From MGBC114844 sp910585855 (lineage in GTDB: Bacteria; Bacillota; Clostridia; Lachnospirales; Lachnospiraceae), in the NCBI GenBank assembly GCA_965646165.1, contig CBFFYP010000018.1, positions 1 to 56,536 of the forward strand: a stretch of 56,536 nucleotides of DNA, in the 5' to 3' direction. A model generated the notes under the pieces. It saw nothing but the letters and a program-made list of their open reading frames with translations, made no database searches and had not been told where the DNA came from. The stretch's first letter is position 1. The number at the start of each line of letters is the position of its first letter. Made by a program: the position numbers and the translations under genes. Below, piece by piece: positions 17,139-26,735 of the stretch.

Positions 17139-19031
17139 TTAAAGTTTTTTGGCTTCACCGCTAATCAGCACCACAATACTCCTAGCTGGCACAATCAACT
17201 GTTTCTGATCTTCCAAAATCAAAGGTTCTGCCGCTATAAAAGGCTCATCTCCACAAAACGTATGAATGGCCTGCTTCCAGACCTTTTTCAAAGAAGGACG
17301 AGGCAAATCAAATTTATGAGCCTCCCAATGACAGTTATAAGCAATATAGATATCCTCATCCTCTTTCCCTTCTTTAGCATAGCGTGCATACTCCCCGCAG
17401 TAAAATACTCCAACATACCGAGTATAAGTATCCATATCCAAATACCATGCCCGACTGCCATGATAAGACAGATCCGGCTTTCCAACCGCACCATAATCCA
17501 TCATACGAAGCTGTTTTGGCATATGAAGAATTCTATGCGCCATACGAAATGCAATCAATTCCTTTGTAAACTGATACAGTTCCTGTCCTTTTTTCGACCA
17601 ATTCCAATTTAACCAAGAAATTCCGTTATCCTGACAATAAGGATTATTATTTCCCTGACAAGTTCGTGCAAATTCATCTCCCGCAAATAACATCGGCACT
17701 CCCTGACTAAAAAACACCATTGCCATTGCATTTTTCATCTGCTGACTTCTTCTGTCAAGAATCTTCTTGCGGCGGCTTTCTCCTTCCACTCCACAGTTCC
17801 AGCTATAATTAAACGGATTTCCATCCTGATTATTTTCTCCATTTGCCTCATTATGCCGTTTTTCATACATTACCATATCCGATAAAGTCAAACTGTCGTG
17901 ATTGGCAATATAATTAATCACTCCCTCTTTTGGTGGATTCCTTGTCATTCGATATAAAAATCCACTTATCTGGTTCTCGTCCGACTTTAAAAAACGCCGT
18001 ATATCCATCATAAAACCGTCATTCATCGCTGCAAGTCGCTTTACCTTTGGCTCTTTTCGATAAATCCTCTCAGTATCCCACTCATTTCCAAATAGCTTAC
18101 AGTCCGAAAGATAAGGATTTTTTGCCAATCTAGTCATATCTACCCCATTTTGATTGACATGAAATGCATCAATATGATACTCCATTCGCCAAAAGATCAA
18201 ACAATCTAATATAAACTCCATAGAAAATCCCGGCTTAAAATAAAATTCCAAACTAATCTCTATTCCCGCCTGATGCAGTGCCAAAACCAATTCTTTCATC
18301 CGAACTGACGGCTCACATCGCTGCCCCTTTCTCAGTCCCGAATAGGCATAAGAAGCCTTCGGCGCAAAATAATAGGCATCTGCATAGCCAAAGTAGTTTA
18401 ACCGTTCCTCTTCGCCCTGTTCCGTTGAAATCCGTTCATCAAACTCATAGGACGGCATCAGCTCCACCATGGTAATACCCAATTCTTTTAAATAAGGAAT
18501 CTTCTCCTTGATTCCAGAAAATGTCCCTTTTTCTTTGACCCGTGAAGAACTATGTTTTGTAAATCCTCTGGTATGAAGCCGATAAAGAATCGTATCTTCC
18601 AAAGGCGTCTTTGGAAACTGATCCTGCTGCCAATCAAATTTTTCCGTAAGAAAACCATAGTGCAACGGCAGCTTTGGACATTCTCCCCATTGCTCTCGTC
18701 CAATTACCTTCTTTGCATACTCATCTGCAAACGGCAGTTCCTTTTGCTCTCCGTTCTTTGTCTTTTCCCGAAAGAAAAAGCAGTATTCCCATTTTTGCGG
18801 ATGCAGTCCCTCTATATAAATATAGCGTACATCGCCAACCCTGTTCTCTTTTGGAACTAAAAACTCATACAGGGGCATGGTATCTCCTTTTTTGTATAAG
18901 CAAAGAAAAAGTTCTGCCTCTCTTTCTGCGATTACAGCAAAATTCACACCATCACTTCTAACCGTTGCTCCTAACGGCATTGGCTGTGCCTTTTCCTGAT
19001 TCAATTTTAGTTGATTATTCTCTGCTTTCAT
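17139..19031 (-). CDS. GlgX/isoamylase-like GH13 protein with degenerate active site
   Basis: A 630-aa relative of glycogen debranching enzymes: an N-terminal CBM48-like domain (about 15-110), a GH13 barrel and a C-terminal beta domain. FAGDEFARTCQGNNNPYCQD is typical of GlgX. The active site is broken. The nucleophile motif DGFRFD reads DAFHVN (288-293), losing both Arg and the nucleophile Asp. The DVVYNH region reads LEFYFK. The acid/base Glu (E317) and transition-state Asp (D379, NHD) remain. I infer a glycan-binding or regulatory paralogue rather than an active hydrolase. The start has AGGAG. Confidence 0.85.
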   Translation of the reverse strand: MKAENNQLKLNQEKAQPMPLGATVRSDGVNFAVIAEREAELFLCLYKKGDTMPLYEFLVPKENRVGDVRYIYIEGLHPQKWEYCFFFREKTKNGEQKELPFADEYAKKVIGREQWGECPKLPLHYGFLTEKFDWQQDQFPKTPLEDTILYRLHTRGFTKHSSSRVKEKGTFSGIKEKIPYLKELGITMVELMPSYEFDERISTEQGEEERLNYFGYADAYYFAPKASYAYSGLRKGQRCEPSVRMKELVLALHQAGIEISLEFYFKPGFSMEFILDCLIFWRMEYHIDAFHVNQNGVDMTRLAKNPYLSDCKLFGNEWDTERIYRKEPKVKRLAAMNDGFMMDIRRFLKSDENQISGFLYRMTRNPPKEGVINYIANHDSLTLSDMVMYEKRHNEANGENNQDGNPFNYSWNCGVEGESRRKKILDRRSQQMKNAMAMVFFSQGVPMLFAGDEFARTCQGNNNPYCQDNGISWLNWNWSKKGQELYQFTKELIAFRMAHRILHMPKQLRMMDYGAVGKPDLSYHGSRAWYLDMDTYTRYVGVFYCGEYARYAKEGKEDEDIYIAYNCHWEAHKFDLPRPSLKKVWKQAIHTFCGDEPFIAAEPLILEDQKQLIVPARSIVVLISGEAKKL

Positions 19032-19404
19032 GAACTCTCCTGTTCTACTTTTGTTCTTCTAGAGTATACTTTAAAAATATATCCCCTTCCTCTGTGCATC
19101 CTGTTTTATCTTTCCCTAAATTCAGTCGATACAGCCCACGCCATCTTCTTCACTGCCTTTTTGGAACAAATCTCTTATCTTTTGACACACCTTGTAGAAA
19201 ATATATATAAGAAACTCACTCTAGGGTGCAGGGTCTTCAGTTTATCTTCTTCTATTTTATCTCTTGCAACTAGGAAGCGCAACCTCTTTTCTTATAATTA
19301 TAAAAGAAAAATGCACTGCCAATCCTCTGCGATGCATATATTTTCCTTTTTTCTCCTAATTTTCCCTTATATTTGAAAAATTTTCCTTTTACTTCGAAAT
19401 TTTT
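19032..19404. other. Intergenic region between guaB and the GH13-like gene
   Basis: 373 AT-rich bases hold the upstream region of the GH13-like gene and the end of guaB. I see a TATAATTAT stretch inside an imperfect palindrome near 19290-19310 but no promoter I would defend, no riboswitch and no clear terminator. Confidence 0.4.
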
Positions 19405-20859
19405 TTATTCATCTACACTATAATTCGGTGCTTCCTTTGTAATATGAATATCATGCGGATGACTTTCCTTTAAGGAAGCTGCCGAAATCTTTATAAATTT
19501 CCCATTTTTCTGCAAAGAAGGAATATCTGCCGCACCACAGTATCCCATACCAGAACGCAGACCGCCCATTAACTGGAACACCGTATCCTCTACTGTTCCC
19601 TTATAAGCTACACGCCCCTCTACTCCCTCTGGAACTAACTTCTTAGCATCTGTCTGGAAATACCGATCCTTAGAACCATTTTCCATCGCTGCAATCGAAC
19701 CCATTCCACGATACACTTTATACTTTCTTCCTTGAAACAATTCAAACGTCCCCGGGCTTTCATCACAACCCGCAAAGATACTGCCCATCATACAAACATT
19801 CCCGCCCGCCGCAATCGCTTTTGTCATATCGCCGGAATACTTAATTCCTCCGTCTGCAATAATCGGAATCCCATATTCCTTTGCCGTTTCATAGCAATCC
19901 ATAATCGCTGTAATCTGCGGAACGCCAATTCCTGCTACTACACGTGTCGTACAAATCGAACCCGGTCCAATCCCGACTTTCACCGCATCTGCTCCCGCTT
20001 CAATCAATGCCTTTGTCGCCTCTTTGGTTGCTACATTTCCGGCAATCACCTGCAAATCTGGAAACTTCTCTTTAATCATCTTTACACATCGAATTACATT
20101 TGCAGAATGTCCATGTGCAGAATCTAACACAATCACATCTACCTTTACATCTACCAATGCCTGTACACGTTCCAATACATTAGCTGTAATTCCAACTGCA
20201 GCACCGCAAAGCAGTCTTCCCTGATAATCCTTTGCCGACATTGGATACTTTATCTGCTTTTCAATATCCTTAATGGTAATCAAACCCTTTAAATGAAATT
20301 CTTCATCTACAATAGGAAGCTTTTCCTTTCTTGCTTTAGCAAGGATCGCTTTTGCCTCATCCAATGTAATACCTTCTCTTGCCGTTATCAGATTTTCGGA
20401 AGTCATTGATTCTTTAATTTTTTTGGTGAAATCAGTTTCGAATTTTAAATCACGATTTGTAATAATACCAACTAACTTTTTGCCCTCTGTAATTGGTACG
20501 CCAGAAATACGAAATTTTGCCATAAGACGGTTAGCATCTTCCAATGTATGTTCAGGAGATAAAAAAAATGGATCGGTAATTACGCCATACTCAGATCGTT
20601 TTACCTTATCAACCTCTTCTGCCTGTGCCTGAATTGACATATTTTTGTGAATAATCCCAATGCCGCCTTGTCTTGCCATTGCAATCGCCATTCTATACTC
20701 TGTCACAGTATCCATCCCGGCACTCATCATAGGAATATTTAGCTGAATTTTCTTCGTTAAGTATGTTGATAAATTCACTTGATTTGGAATCACTTCTGAA
20801 TATGCCGGAACTAACAGCACATCATCAAATGTAATGCCTTCACCGATAATTGTACCCAT
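19405..20859 (-). CDS. guaB: IMP dehydrogenase
   Basis: Oxidises IMP to XMP with NAD, the committed step to GMP. The catalytic cysteine loop GIGPGSICTTRVVAGIG and the downstream YRGMGS flap region are intact. Two CBS domains (about 93-205) interrupt the barrel. The 484-aa length is standard. It is a single-gene unit between repeat c and the GH13-like gene. Its leader carries a small hairpin (20923-20942) but nothing resembling a purine riboswitch. Confidence 0.97.
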   Translation of the reverse strand: MGTIIGEGITFDDVLLVPAYSEVIPNQVNLSTYLTKKIQLNIPMMSAGMDTVTEYRMAIAMARQGGIGIIHKNMSIQAQAEEVDKVKRSEYGVITDPFFLSPEHTLEDANRLMAKFRISGVPITEGKKLVGIITNRDLKFETDFTKKIKESMTSENLITAREGITLDEAKAILAKARKEKLPIVDEEFHLKGLITIKDIEKQIKYPMSAKDYQGRLLCGAAVGITANVLERVQALVDVKVDVIVLDSAHGHSANVIRCVKMIKEKFPDLQVIAGNVATKEATKALIEAGADAVKVGIGPGSICTTRVVAGIGVPQITAIMDCYETAKEYGIPIIADGGIKYSGDMTKAIAAGGNVCMMGSIFAGCDESPGTFELFQGRKYKVYRGMGSIAAMENGSKDRYFQTDAKKLVPEGVEGRVAYKGTVEDTVFQLMGGLRSGMGYCGAADIPSLQKNGKFIKISAASLKESHPHDIHITKEAPNYSVDE

Positions 20860-20922
20860 TTGATTTATCCTCTCTTTCTCTTAGTAATGTGTGTCTGCCA
20901 ACTTTTTATGCAGGTTTTTTTG

Positions 20923-20942
20923 GTTAGTCCTTTTAGACTAAC
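20923..20942 (-). promoter_or_regulatory. Leader hairpin upstream of guaB
   Basis: 7-bp arms GTTAGTC/GACTAAC with a 6-base loop lie about 65 bases before guaB, followed on the minus strand by an A tract, so it is not a terminator. Its role is unknown. Confidence 0.3.
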
Positions 20943-21084
20943 AAATCTATATTCATCTGTCAATAGATTCCATTTATCATAATTTCTAATCAATCTTATT
21001 CAATTTTCTTATAATTATTGCCATTCTGACATTTTTAAAATGAAAAATTAGACTTTTGAAGATAAGATACTACCAAAAAGAATT

Positions 21085-21814
21085 GACTCTCACCGAACGC
21101 CAGAAGCGTTTTGCTCCTGTCCTTTGCCTGCTCCGCTCTCCAAACGGCAAGAAAGTCTATGGCTTCTGTATTTATGTTCATCCAACAAGACGAACCGGGG
21201 CGCAATTCGCCCTCATCACAGCCGAAACGAAACAGATGTAAGGAAAAATTTTACCAACCATAAAACATCCTCTTCCCTATCATCCGGGCTAAACACGCCC
21301 CTTTTTTTGCATACCCTGCATAGAAGCAGGATATGCAAAAAATTCTAGATGTTTCCACAGAAGCCAAGACTTTCTAACCATTCTCCGAAGTCGCAGGCAA
21401 AGGACAGGAGCAAAACGCCTCTCGCTGTTGGTCAGATAGCGTCAGAAATTGTATTTGTCATTTTGTTCCGGGATCAAGAAACAGCCAGATTCAAAAACAG
21501 TGGGCAGACTGCAGTGACTTTGGAAAAAAGTTAGAAGTTCTTAGACTTCTGCTCGAAAACCTAAGATTTTTTCACATACTGCTTCCATGCAGTGTGTGAA
21601 AAAAGGGACGTGTTTAGCCCGTATGATAGGAAAGCTGCTATCTTATGGCTGATAATATCCTTCCTTACACCCGTTTCGTTTCAATTGAAATGAGGGCGAA
21701 TTGCGTCCCGGTCTGTCCGGTTGGAGAAAGGAAAAGGCAGAAGTCTTAGAACTTCTTGCTTTTTGGAAACCGGAACAGCAGTCTGCCCACTGTTTTTGAA
21801 TCTGGCGTCCTCTT
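21085..21814. repeat. Palindromic repeat copy c, complete inverted pair
   Basis: Half c1 (21099-21425) has type II arms and half c2 (21484-21806) has type I arms. The linker of about 58 bases is alignable with that of copy b in reverse complement. The outer 29 bases of the c2 arms are perfect complements of each other yet differ from copies A and b1 at several positions, so changes are paired. Core hairpins lie at 21307-21338 and 21571-21600. The copy ends ten bases from the stop codon of the chemoreceptor gene. Confidence 0.9.
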
Positions 21815-21823
21815 CAAGAAAAT

Positions 21824-23812
21824 TTACAGTTTGAATTTTCCCACCAAATCTTTTAAATCCTGTGCCAGTCTTGACATTTCTTCACTTGATGATGCACTTG
21901 ATTCTGCCATATTAGAATTTTGCTGTACAATATCTGCTATTTGATCAATCGCAGTAGAAATCTGATCCAGCAGTTCTTTCTGTCTTTCAGAAGCCTCATA
22001 TATATTTTCTACAATATCTGCAGCCCCTTTTGCTTTATCTACAGATGTCTGCAGCATCTGCGCCGTTTTGCTGGCAACTTTCATTCCTCTGTCTACTGCT
22101 TCCAAAGACTTTTCTATCAAAGTCTTCGAACTCTGTGAAGCTTTTGCACTTTCTCCTGCCAAATTTCCAACCTGACTTGCTACAACAGCAAACCCTCTTC
22201 CTGCCTCTCCTGCCCTTGCCGCTTCTATTGAAGCATTTAAAGAAAGAAGATTGGTCTGTGATGCAATATCCTCGATTGTATCAATAATTTTTCTAATTTC
22301 ATCCGAACTATAACTGATATCCTCCATAGCCTGTACCATAAGTTTCATCTGTTCATTACTTAATTCAATATCTTTTCCAACTTCTGTTGTTTTCTCATTT
22401 GCCTGTCTTGCATAATTTGTATTATCTTCAATCTGACTGTTTACATCTCCAACCGTTGCCACCAATTCTTCTACTGCTGCCGACTGTTCCACTGCTCCTT
22501 CTAACAGATTTTGTGCTCCGTCTGAAACCTGCTTTGAACTTTTCGCTACCTGCTCTGCATTTTCCCCAATTTTACGCATACTAGTCGCCAAAGAATCGAT
22601 AATTCTTCTCATTGAATCTTCTAACGTTTTAAAATCTCCTATATAATTCTGATTCACTTCAAGATTAATATTTCCTTCTGCCAACTGCTGCAAATGATAA
22701 GAAATATCGCTTACATTCATATTTAAATTCTCAATCATAGTAGTCATTGCATCCCGTAATATTGCTGTTTCGTCCTGTGTATCTAACTCTGGAACACTTG
22801 TATGTAAATCACCTTGGGAAAGAAGAACCAGCCGATCAGTACATTTCTTTATTGCCTCCGCAATTTGAGCTGATATTCGAATCGTAACTACAACAATTCC
22901 AGAAGCAATTACAATAGAAATAAAAATATTCAATAAAATTGCCTGTATCATATTTCCGGTAAATTCAGACTGTACAACAGAAATTCCTATACTCCATCCG
23001 TCACTGTTTATAATAGGAGTATATGCCATATATTTTTTCTTTCCTTCATAATTATATCTTTTTACATCTGTATTTCCAGCCACCATATCTGCCTCTATTT
23101 TCGATAACTCCGTCAATTTCTTATTGTTTTTTGCCTCTTCCTGTGCATTATATTTATCTAAAACAAACTGATAGTCTGGATATGCAATCGTTTCTCCCTT
23201 TTTATTTAAAATACTTGTCGTCCCCTGCTCCCCTACATGAATATCTGCTACTATCTCACTTAAAGAGGACGCATCTTTACAGAAAAAAACAATCCCTTCA
23301 AACTCGCCGTCTACTGTAATAGGTGCTGCTAATATAATAATCGCACTATTTTCTCCTGTAATAACAGGATCAGAAACATACGTACACCCACTCGATTTAC
23401 AAAACTGAAAATAAGCCGAACTAGAAAGATCCTTTCCATTTTCACTGGTAAAACCGTTTTTATCTGTCAAACCATACTGCATAAATCCCTGAATCTCTGC
23501 CTCTGTCTTCAACTCCGCAAATCTCTCTTCCGTTGATCTTGTAATATCAGAAATAATAGGATTCTTTGAAAGCATATAAATAAGACGCTTCTCTCCGTCA
23601 ATTTCTTCTTGTATTCTTCCGGCGGCAATATTAGCTACTTCTTTCATCGTATCCTTTAATGTATCAATCGTTGTCCGATAGTTAAGAAAAGAAGACACTA
23701 CTAATGTTACTGTTGTAATTACCAAAATTACACATATAATTATCATAATCAACTTTGTTTTAATACTACTTTTCCAATTTTTCAAATTCTTCATAAACAT
23801 TTTGCTACTCAC
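21824..23812 (-). CDS. Methyl-accepting chemotaxis protein, dCache type
   Basis: Membrane chemoreceptor. It has one helix at about 18-43, an extracellular sensor region to about 275 whose size and layout fit a double-Cache domain, a second helix at about 280-305, a HAMP domain, then the signalling hairpin with the invariant tip region (IDTIEDIASQTNLLSLNASIEAARAGE). The C-terminus lacks an NWETF-like pentapeptide. It starts at a GTG at 23812, with alternative ATGs 12 and 18 bases later. With the flagellin gene it suggests the organism is, or was, motile. Repeat c follows directly after its stop. Confidence 0.93.
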   Translation of the reverse strand: MSSKMFMKNLKNWKSSIKTKLIMIIICVILVITTVTLVVSSFLNYRTTIDTLKDTMKEVANIAAGRIQEEIDGEKRLIYMLSKNPIISDITRSTEERFAELKTEAEIQGFMQYGLTDKNGFTSENGKDLSSSAYFQFCKSSGCTYVSDPVITGENSAIIILAAPITVDGEFEGIVFFCKDASSLSEIVADIHVGEQGTTSILNKKGETIAYPDYQFVLDKYNAQEEAKNNKKLTELSKIEADMVAGNTDVKRYNYEGKKKYMAYTPIINSDGWSIGISVVQSEFTGNMIQAILLNIFISIVIASGIVVVTIRISAQIAEAIKKCTDRLVLLSQGDLHTSVPELDTQDETAILRDAMTTMIENLNMNVSDISYHLQQLAEGNINLEVNQNYIGDFKTLEDSMRRIIDSLATSMRKIGENAEQVAKSSKQVSDGAQNLLEGAVEQSAAVEELVATVGDVNSQIEDNTNYARQANEKTTEVGKDIELSNEQMKLMVQAMEDISYSSDEIRKIIDTIEDIASQTNLLSLNASIEAARAGEAGRGFAVVASQVGNLAGESAKASQSSKTLIEKSLEAVDRGMKVASKTAQMLQTSVDKAKGAADIVENIYEASERQKELLDQISTAIDQIADIVQQNSNMAESSASSSEEMSRLAQDLKDLVGKFKL

Positions 23813-23976
23813 AAGTTTCTGTATCTTTACTATCTATTTTTATATATTTTGCCGAGTAGCCTCTCCTTTCCTTTTATAATTATTCTTTCTTAATCCGATG
23901 TCTTTCACACCGAAAAATTGCGTTCACACTGTTCTTATTTGTTATATTCATAAAAACCTTCCTTCCAATCAAATCT

Positions 23977-23985
23977 ATTATATCA
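23977..23985 (-). promoter_or_regulatory. Extended -10 promoter upstream of the chemoreceptor
   Basis: The minus strand reads TGATATAAT, an extended -10 element with a perfect TATAAT. No convincing -35 lies 17 bases upstream. The leader to the gene is about 160 bases. Confidence 0.45.
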
Positions 23986-24072
23986 CATTCAAGTTTATTT
24001 ATCTATCCTTTTATTAACTTGATTCACAATTCTAATCTTATAAAACTTCCTATAACAAATATTTTAGTTCTC

Positions 24073-24782
24073 TCAGAAAGCAGAAGAAAGATCTATACCT
24101 GTAACCAGCTTTACCGCTGAGCAATCACTTCCATTTTCTTCACTGTCAAAATAGTGAAATTCATGCCCTCGAATTCGTGTTCCTTTTGGCAAAAAATTAC
24201 TTTTCTTTTCTTCTAGTTCAACATATCCAAAACGAACTAATTTTCCTGTATCATAACATATGGATGGAATCACTCCAACCATAGCATAATACCTTTGTTC
24301 TTTATCTTCTATGGCAGCAATCTGCATAATCTTTTCTATAGAAACAGTCTTTCGAAACTCTTTCCCGGCACTTTGAAGCTGCTTTTTTCTATTAATCAAT
24401 TCATCTGGCATAGTCAGTCCCAAATAGCGGCTTTCTATAAAAAACCGTTTATCTTCTGGAAAATATCCCACTACACAAATATTACATTCTCTTTCTACCA
24501 AAGGCTTTATAATTTCGTAATACTATCCCGACATTCGGTTAAAAAAACTCCCTTTATTAGCTTTAATCGATCATATGCTAAAAAAAACGCACTCAAAGGA
24601 ATAATCGAACATCCTATTCCCTTAACTTCTGCCAAATGATAAGAAGAACCTTCTTCTCTAACACCTTCAAGTCCATCAAAAAGCCCCATTACACCTTCTA
24701 AAACATCAAATTCTTCATCTGTAAAAAATGTATCCAAATTTTTAAACGAAATATCAATTACCTTCTGAACAAAATCCCACAT
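24073..24782 (-). pseudogene. cbiA: Decayed cobyrinate a,c-diamide synthase (cbiA)
   Basis: Two frames carry collinear CbiA pieces. 24507-24782 matches the middle of the ATPase domain (FDVLEGVMGLFDGL, SSYHLAE, IKGVFLTECR). 24073-24501 matches later parts (VVGYFPEDKRFFIESRYLGL and the C-terminal KGTRIRGHEFHYFDSE). Reading through about 24505 in the next frame gives YEIIKPLVEREC, as expected for CbiA, so a single frameshift separates them. The N-terminal P-loop part and most of the glutamine amidotransferase domain are deleted. It cannot be functional. No cobalamin gene is nearby. Confidence 0.85.
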
Positions 24783-24828
24783 AACTATAACTCAATTTCC
24801 GAAAAAATTTTAAGGAAATCTGCCTTTT

Positions 24829-24925
24829 CTGTTCAAAAGCCAAGAAACAGCCGGATACCGGAACGGTGGACAGCCTGCAGTGACTTCAGAAAAAAGTAAG
24901 AAGTCTTAAAATTTCTAAAAGCCTA
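24829..24925. repeat. Palindromic repeat remnant d (one arm)
   Basis: Contains the linker end AAGAAACAGCC and a type I left arm (GCCGGATACCGGAACGGTGG, then CAGCCTGCAGTGACTTC) but no core hairpin or right arm. It lies 40 bases past the stop of the acetyltransferase gene, beside the decayed cbiA. Confidence 0.75.
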
Positions 24926-24964
24926 ACAAAGGAAGAACATAAGCGATAACATTCAAACCACAAA

Positions 24965-25426
24965 TTATCTATCTAATCTCATATACAAAAGTGGATATGG
25001 ATTGCCTTGTTCATCACACTCTGTTCTTTTATAAACTTTAAATCCCATATGTTCATAGAAGCCTTTTGCAAAAGGATTTTGCTCATTAACTGCTAAATCA
25101 TTAACCGAATATTTTTCTATTCCATATTTAAGCAACTCTTTACCTAATCCTTTTCCTCTCTCTTCGTGAGAAATAAAGAGCATCTCAAGATGTTGCTCTG
25201 CAATCCCCATAAAACCAACCGGAATTTGATTTTCATCCTCTGCAATAATCAAAAAAGGGATTTCTTTTAATGCATGTGGTACATACTTCTTGATGTTTTC
25301 TATTTCACCCTCTGATAAAAAAAGATATGTTGCCTTTACAGAACTTTCCCACACTTTTAATAATTGTTCTATCAATGGTGTGGTTCTATCCTTTCCCTCT
25401 ATAATTTTCAAATTCTTATCCTCCAT
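24965..25426 (-). CDS. GNAT family N-acetyltransferase
   Basis: A 153-aa single-domain acetyltransferase. The acetyl-CoA pyrophosphate loop is EERGKGLGKEL (motif R-x-x-G-x-G) at about 107-117, preceded by the strand LEMLFIS. The late region NEQNPFAKGFYEHMGF is the usual GNAT C-terminal helix and strand. The substrate is unknown, and no genetic partner is apparent. Confidence 0.88.
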   Translation of the reverse strand: MEDKNLKIIEGKDRTTPLIEQLLKVWESSVKATYLFLSEGEIENIKKYVPHALKEIPFLIIAEDENQIPVGFMGIAEQHLEMLFISHEERGKGLGKELLKYGIEKYSVNDLAVNEQNPFAKGFYEHMGFKVYKRTECDEQGNPYPLLYMRLDR

Positions 25427-25563
25427 AATCTCTGATTTGTTGAATTGTTTTACATCATTATCTTACCACAAGCACATGCTAATTTTCAAATAAATCTCTT
25501 GTATTTTTCTTCTATTCCCTGTATTATATTACGTACAGTAATAGTATAGTTAAGGAGTAATAT

Positions 25564-26373
25564 ATGCAGATAGAAATAAAAGATGATTTTGATTTAGAGA
25601 AAATTTCTTTAAGTGGACAATGTTTTCGAGTTAGAAAATTTGATAATGGCATTTATCGTTTTATAACAGGAGATAACATTATTTATATACAAGAAGCAGG
25701 AAATCAAAAATTTAATGTTTCCTGCAATATAAATGAATGGAAAGAAATATGGAGTGTCTATTTTGATTTTGATCGAAGTTATAGAGATATTTTTGAAAAA
25801 GAAGGGAAAAAGCATCCATTTATACATAAAGCCATGGTTTATGGTCGAGGGCTTCGAATTTTACACCAAAATCCATGGGAAATGCTTTTAACATTTATTA
25901 TTTCGCAGAGAAAAAATATTCCGTCCATTTCAAAATCCGTGGAGATGCTGGCATCTAAATATGGACATCGTATAGATACGGAATATGAAACCATCCATTT
26001 GTTCCCTTCCCCTCAAGAAATGACCTATGCATCAGAAGATGAATTGGCAAAATGCAGTTTAGGGTATAGAGTACCATATATTCTGGATGCAGTTCATCAA
26101 GTGCTGACAGGTACACTGGATCTGGATGCTCTTTTTGAACTTAATGATGAAGAACTGCTTGAAAAATTGCAGACGGTTCATGGTGTCGGCAAAAAAGTAG
26201 CAAATTGTGTTGCTTTATTTGCTTATGGAAGAACGGCTTGTGTACCTATCGACGTTTGGATTTCCAGAGCAATTAATAACGATTGTAAGGGTGAATCACC
26301 ATTTTACCTATTCGGAAAAAATGCAGGTATTATTCAGCAATATGTATTTTACTATAAAAAATATCACTTATAA
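25564..26373 (+). CDS. OGG1/AlkA-type 8-oxoguanine DNA glycosylase
   Basis: Base-excision repair glycosylase/lyase of the HhH-GPD family. The N-terminal SGQCFR motif is typical of OGG1-like enzymes. The helix-hairpin-helix is VHGVGKKVANC with catalytic Lys at 211, and the activating Asp is D230 in VPIDVW. SLGYRVPYI matches the OGG1 GLGYRARY loop. The 269-aa length fits clostridial OGG1. It is one of only a few plus-strand genes here, monocistronic, with its own terminator 60 bases downstream. Confidence 0.9.
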   Translation: MQIEIKDDFDLEKISLSGQCFRVRKFDNGIYRFITGDNIIYIQEAGNQKFNVSCNINEWKEIWSVYFDFDRSYRDIFEKEGKKHPFIHKAMVYGRGLRILHQNPWEMLLTFIISQRKNIPSISKSVEMLASKYGHRIDTEYETIHLFPSPQEMTYASEDELAKCSLGYRVPYILDAVHQVLTGTLDLDALFELNDEELLEKLQTVHGVGKKVANCVALFAYGRTACVPIDVWISRAINNDCKGESPFYLFGKNAGIIQQYVFYYKKYHL

Positions 26374-26735
26374 ATAAAAGACAGCATTTACTTTTTATTT
26401 TGCAAATTTTGATTTGAATATATCATATCATGGTGCAGAGTTTTTATACTCTGCACCTATTTTATGCATACAAGCACTCATAAGAAATATGTATTACCGA
26501 TAGATCTAGCTTTTTATAAATTTTTTTAACTGAAAAGAAAACGTTGGAATTTACCAGCCAAAAAACAAAGGAAATAAATTCTTATTTTCTTTTTGACGAT
26601 ATTAATACATAATAGTCTTATAGCAAAATAGTTATGGAATGTAAAAAAATGGCAAATAAACAAAATAAAGAAAAGCGAAAATGAAAGAAAGTGAAGCAAA
26701 CCACTTTTAAAATAAAAACAGAAAGGAAACACAAG
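26374..26735. other. Intergenic region after the glycosylase gene
   Basis: It contains the glycosylase terminator and then about 270 very AT-rich bases with no recognisable element except the AAAGGAAA ribosome site of the next gene. Confidence 0.4.
26432..26457 (+). terminator. Rho-independent terminator of the glycosylase gene
   Basis: A perfect 10-bp stem GGTGCAGAGT/ACTCTGCACC with a 6-base loop is followed by TATTTTAT. Confidence 0.8.

Noticed and set aside
20860..21060. Purine riboswitch upstream of guaB, and one upstream of purC
   Set aside because: Neither leader shows the conserved junction bases of the purine aptamer; only a simple hairpin is present before guaB.
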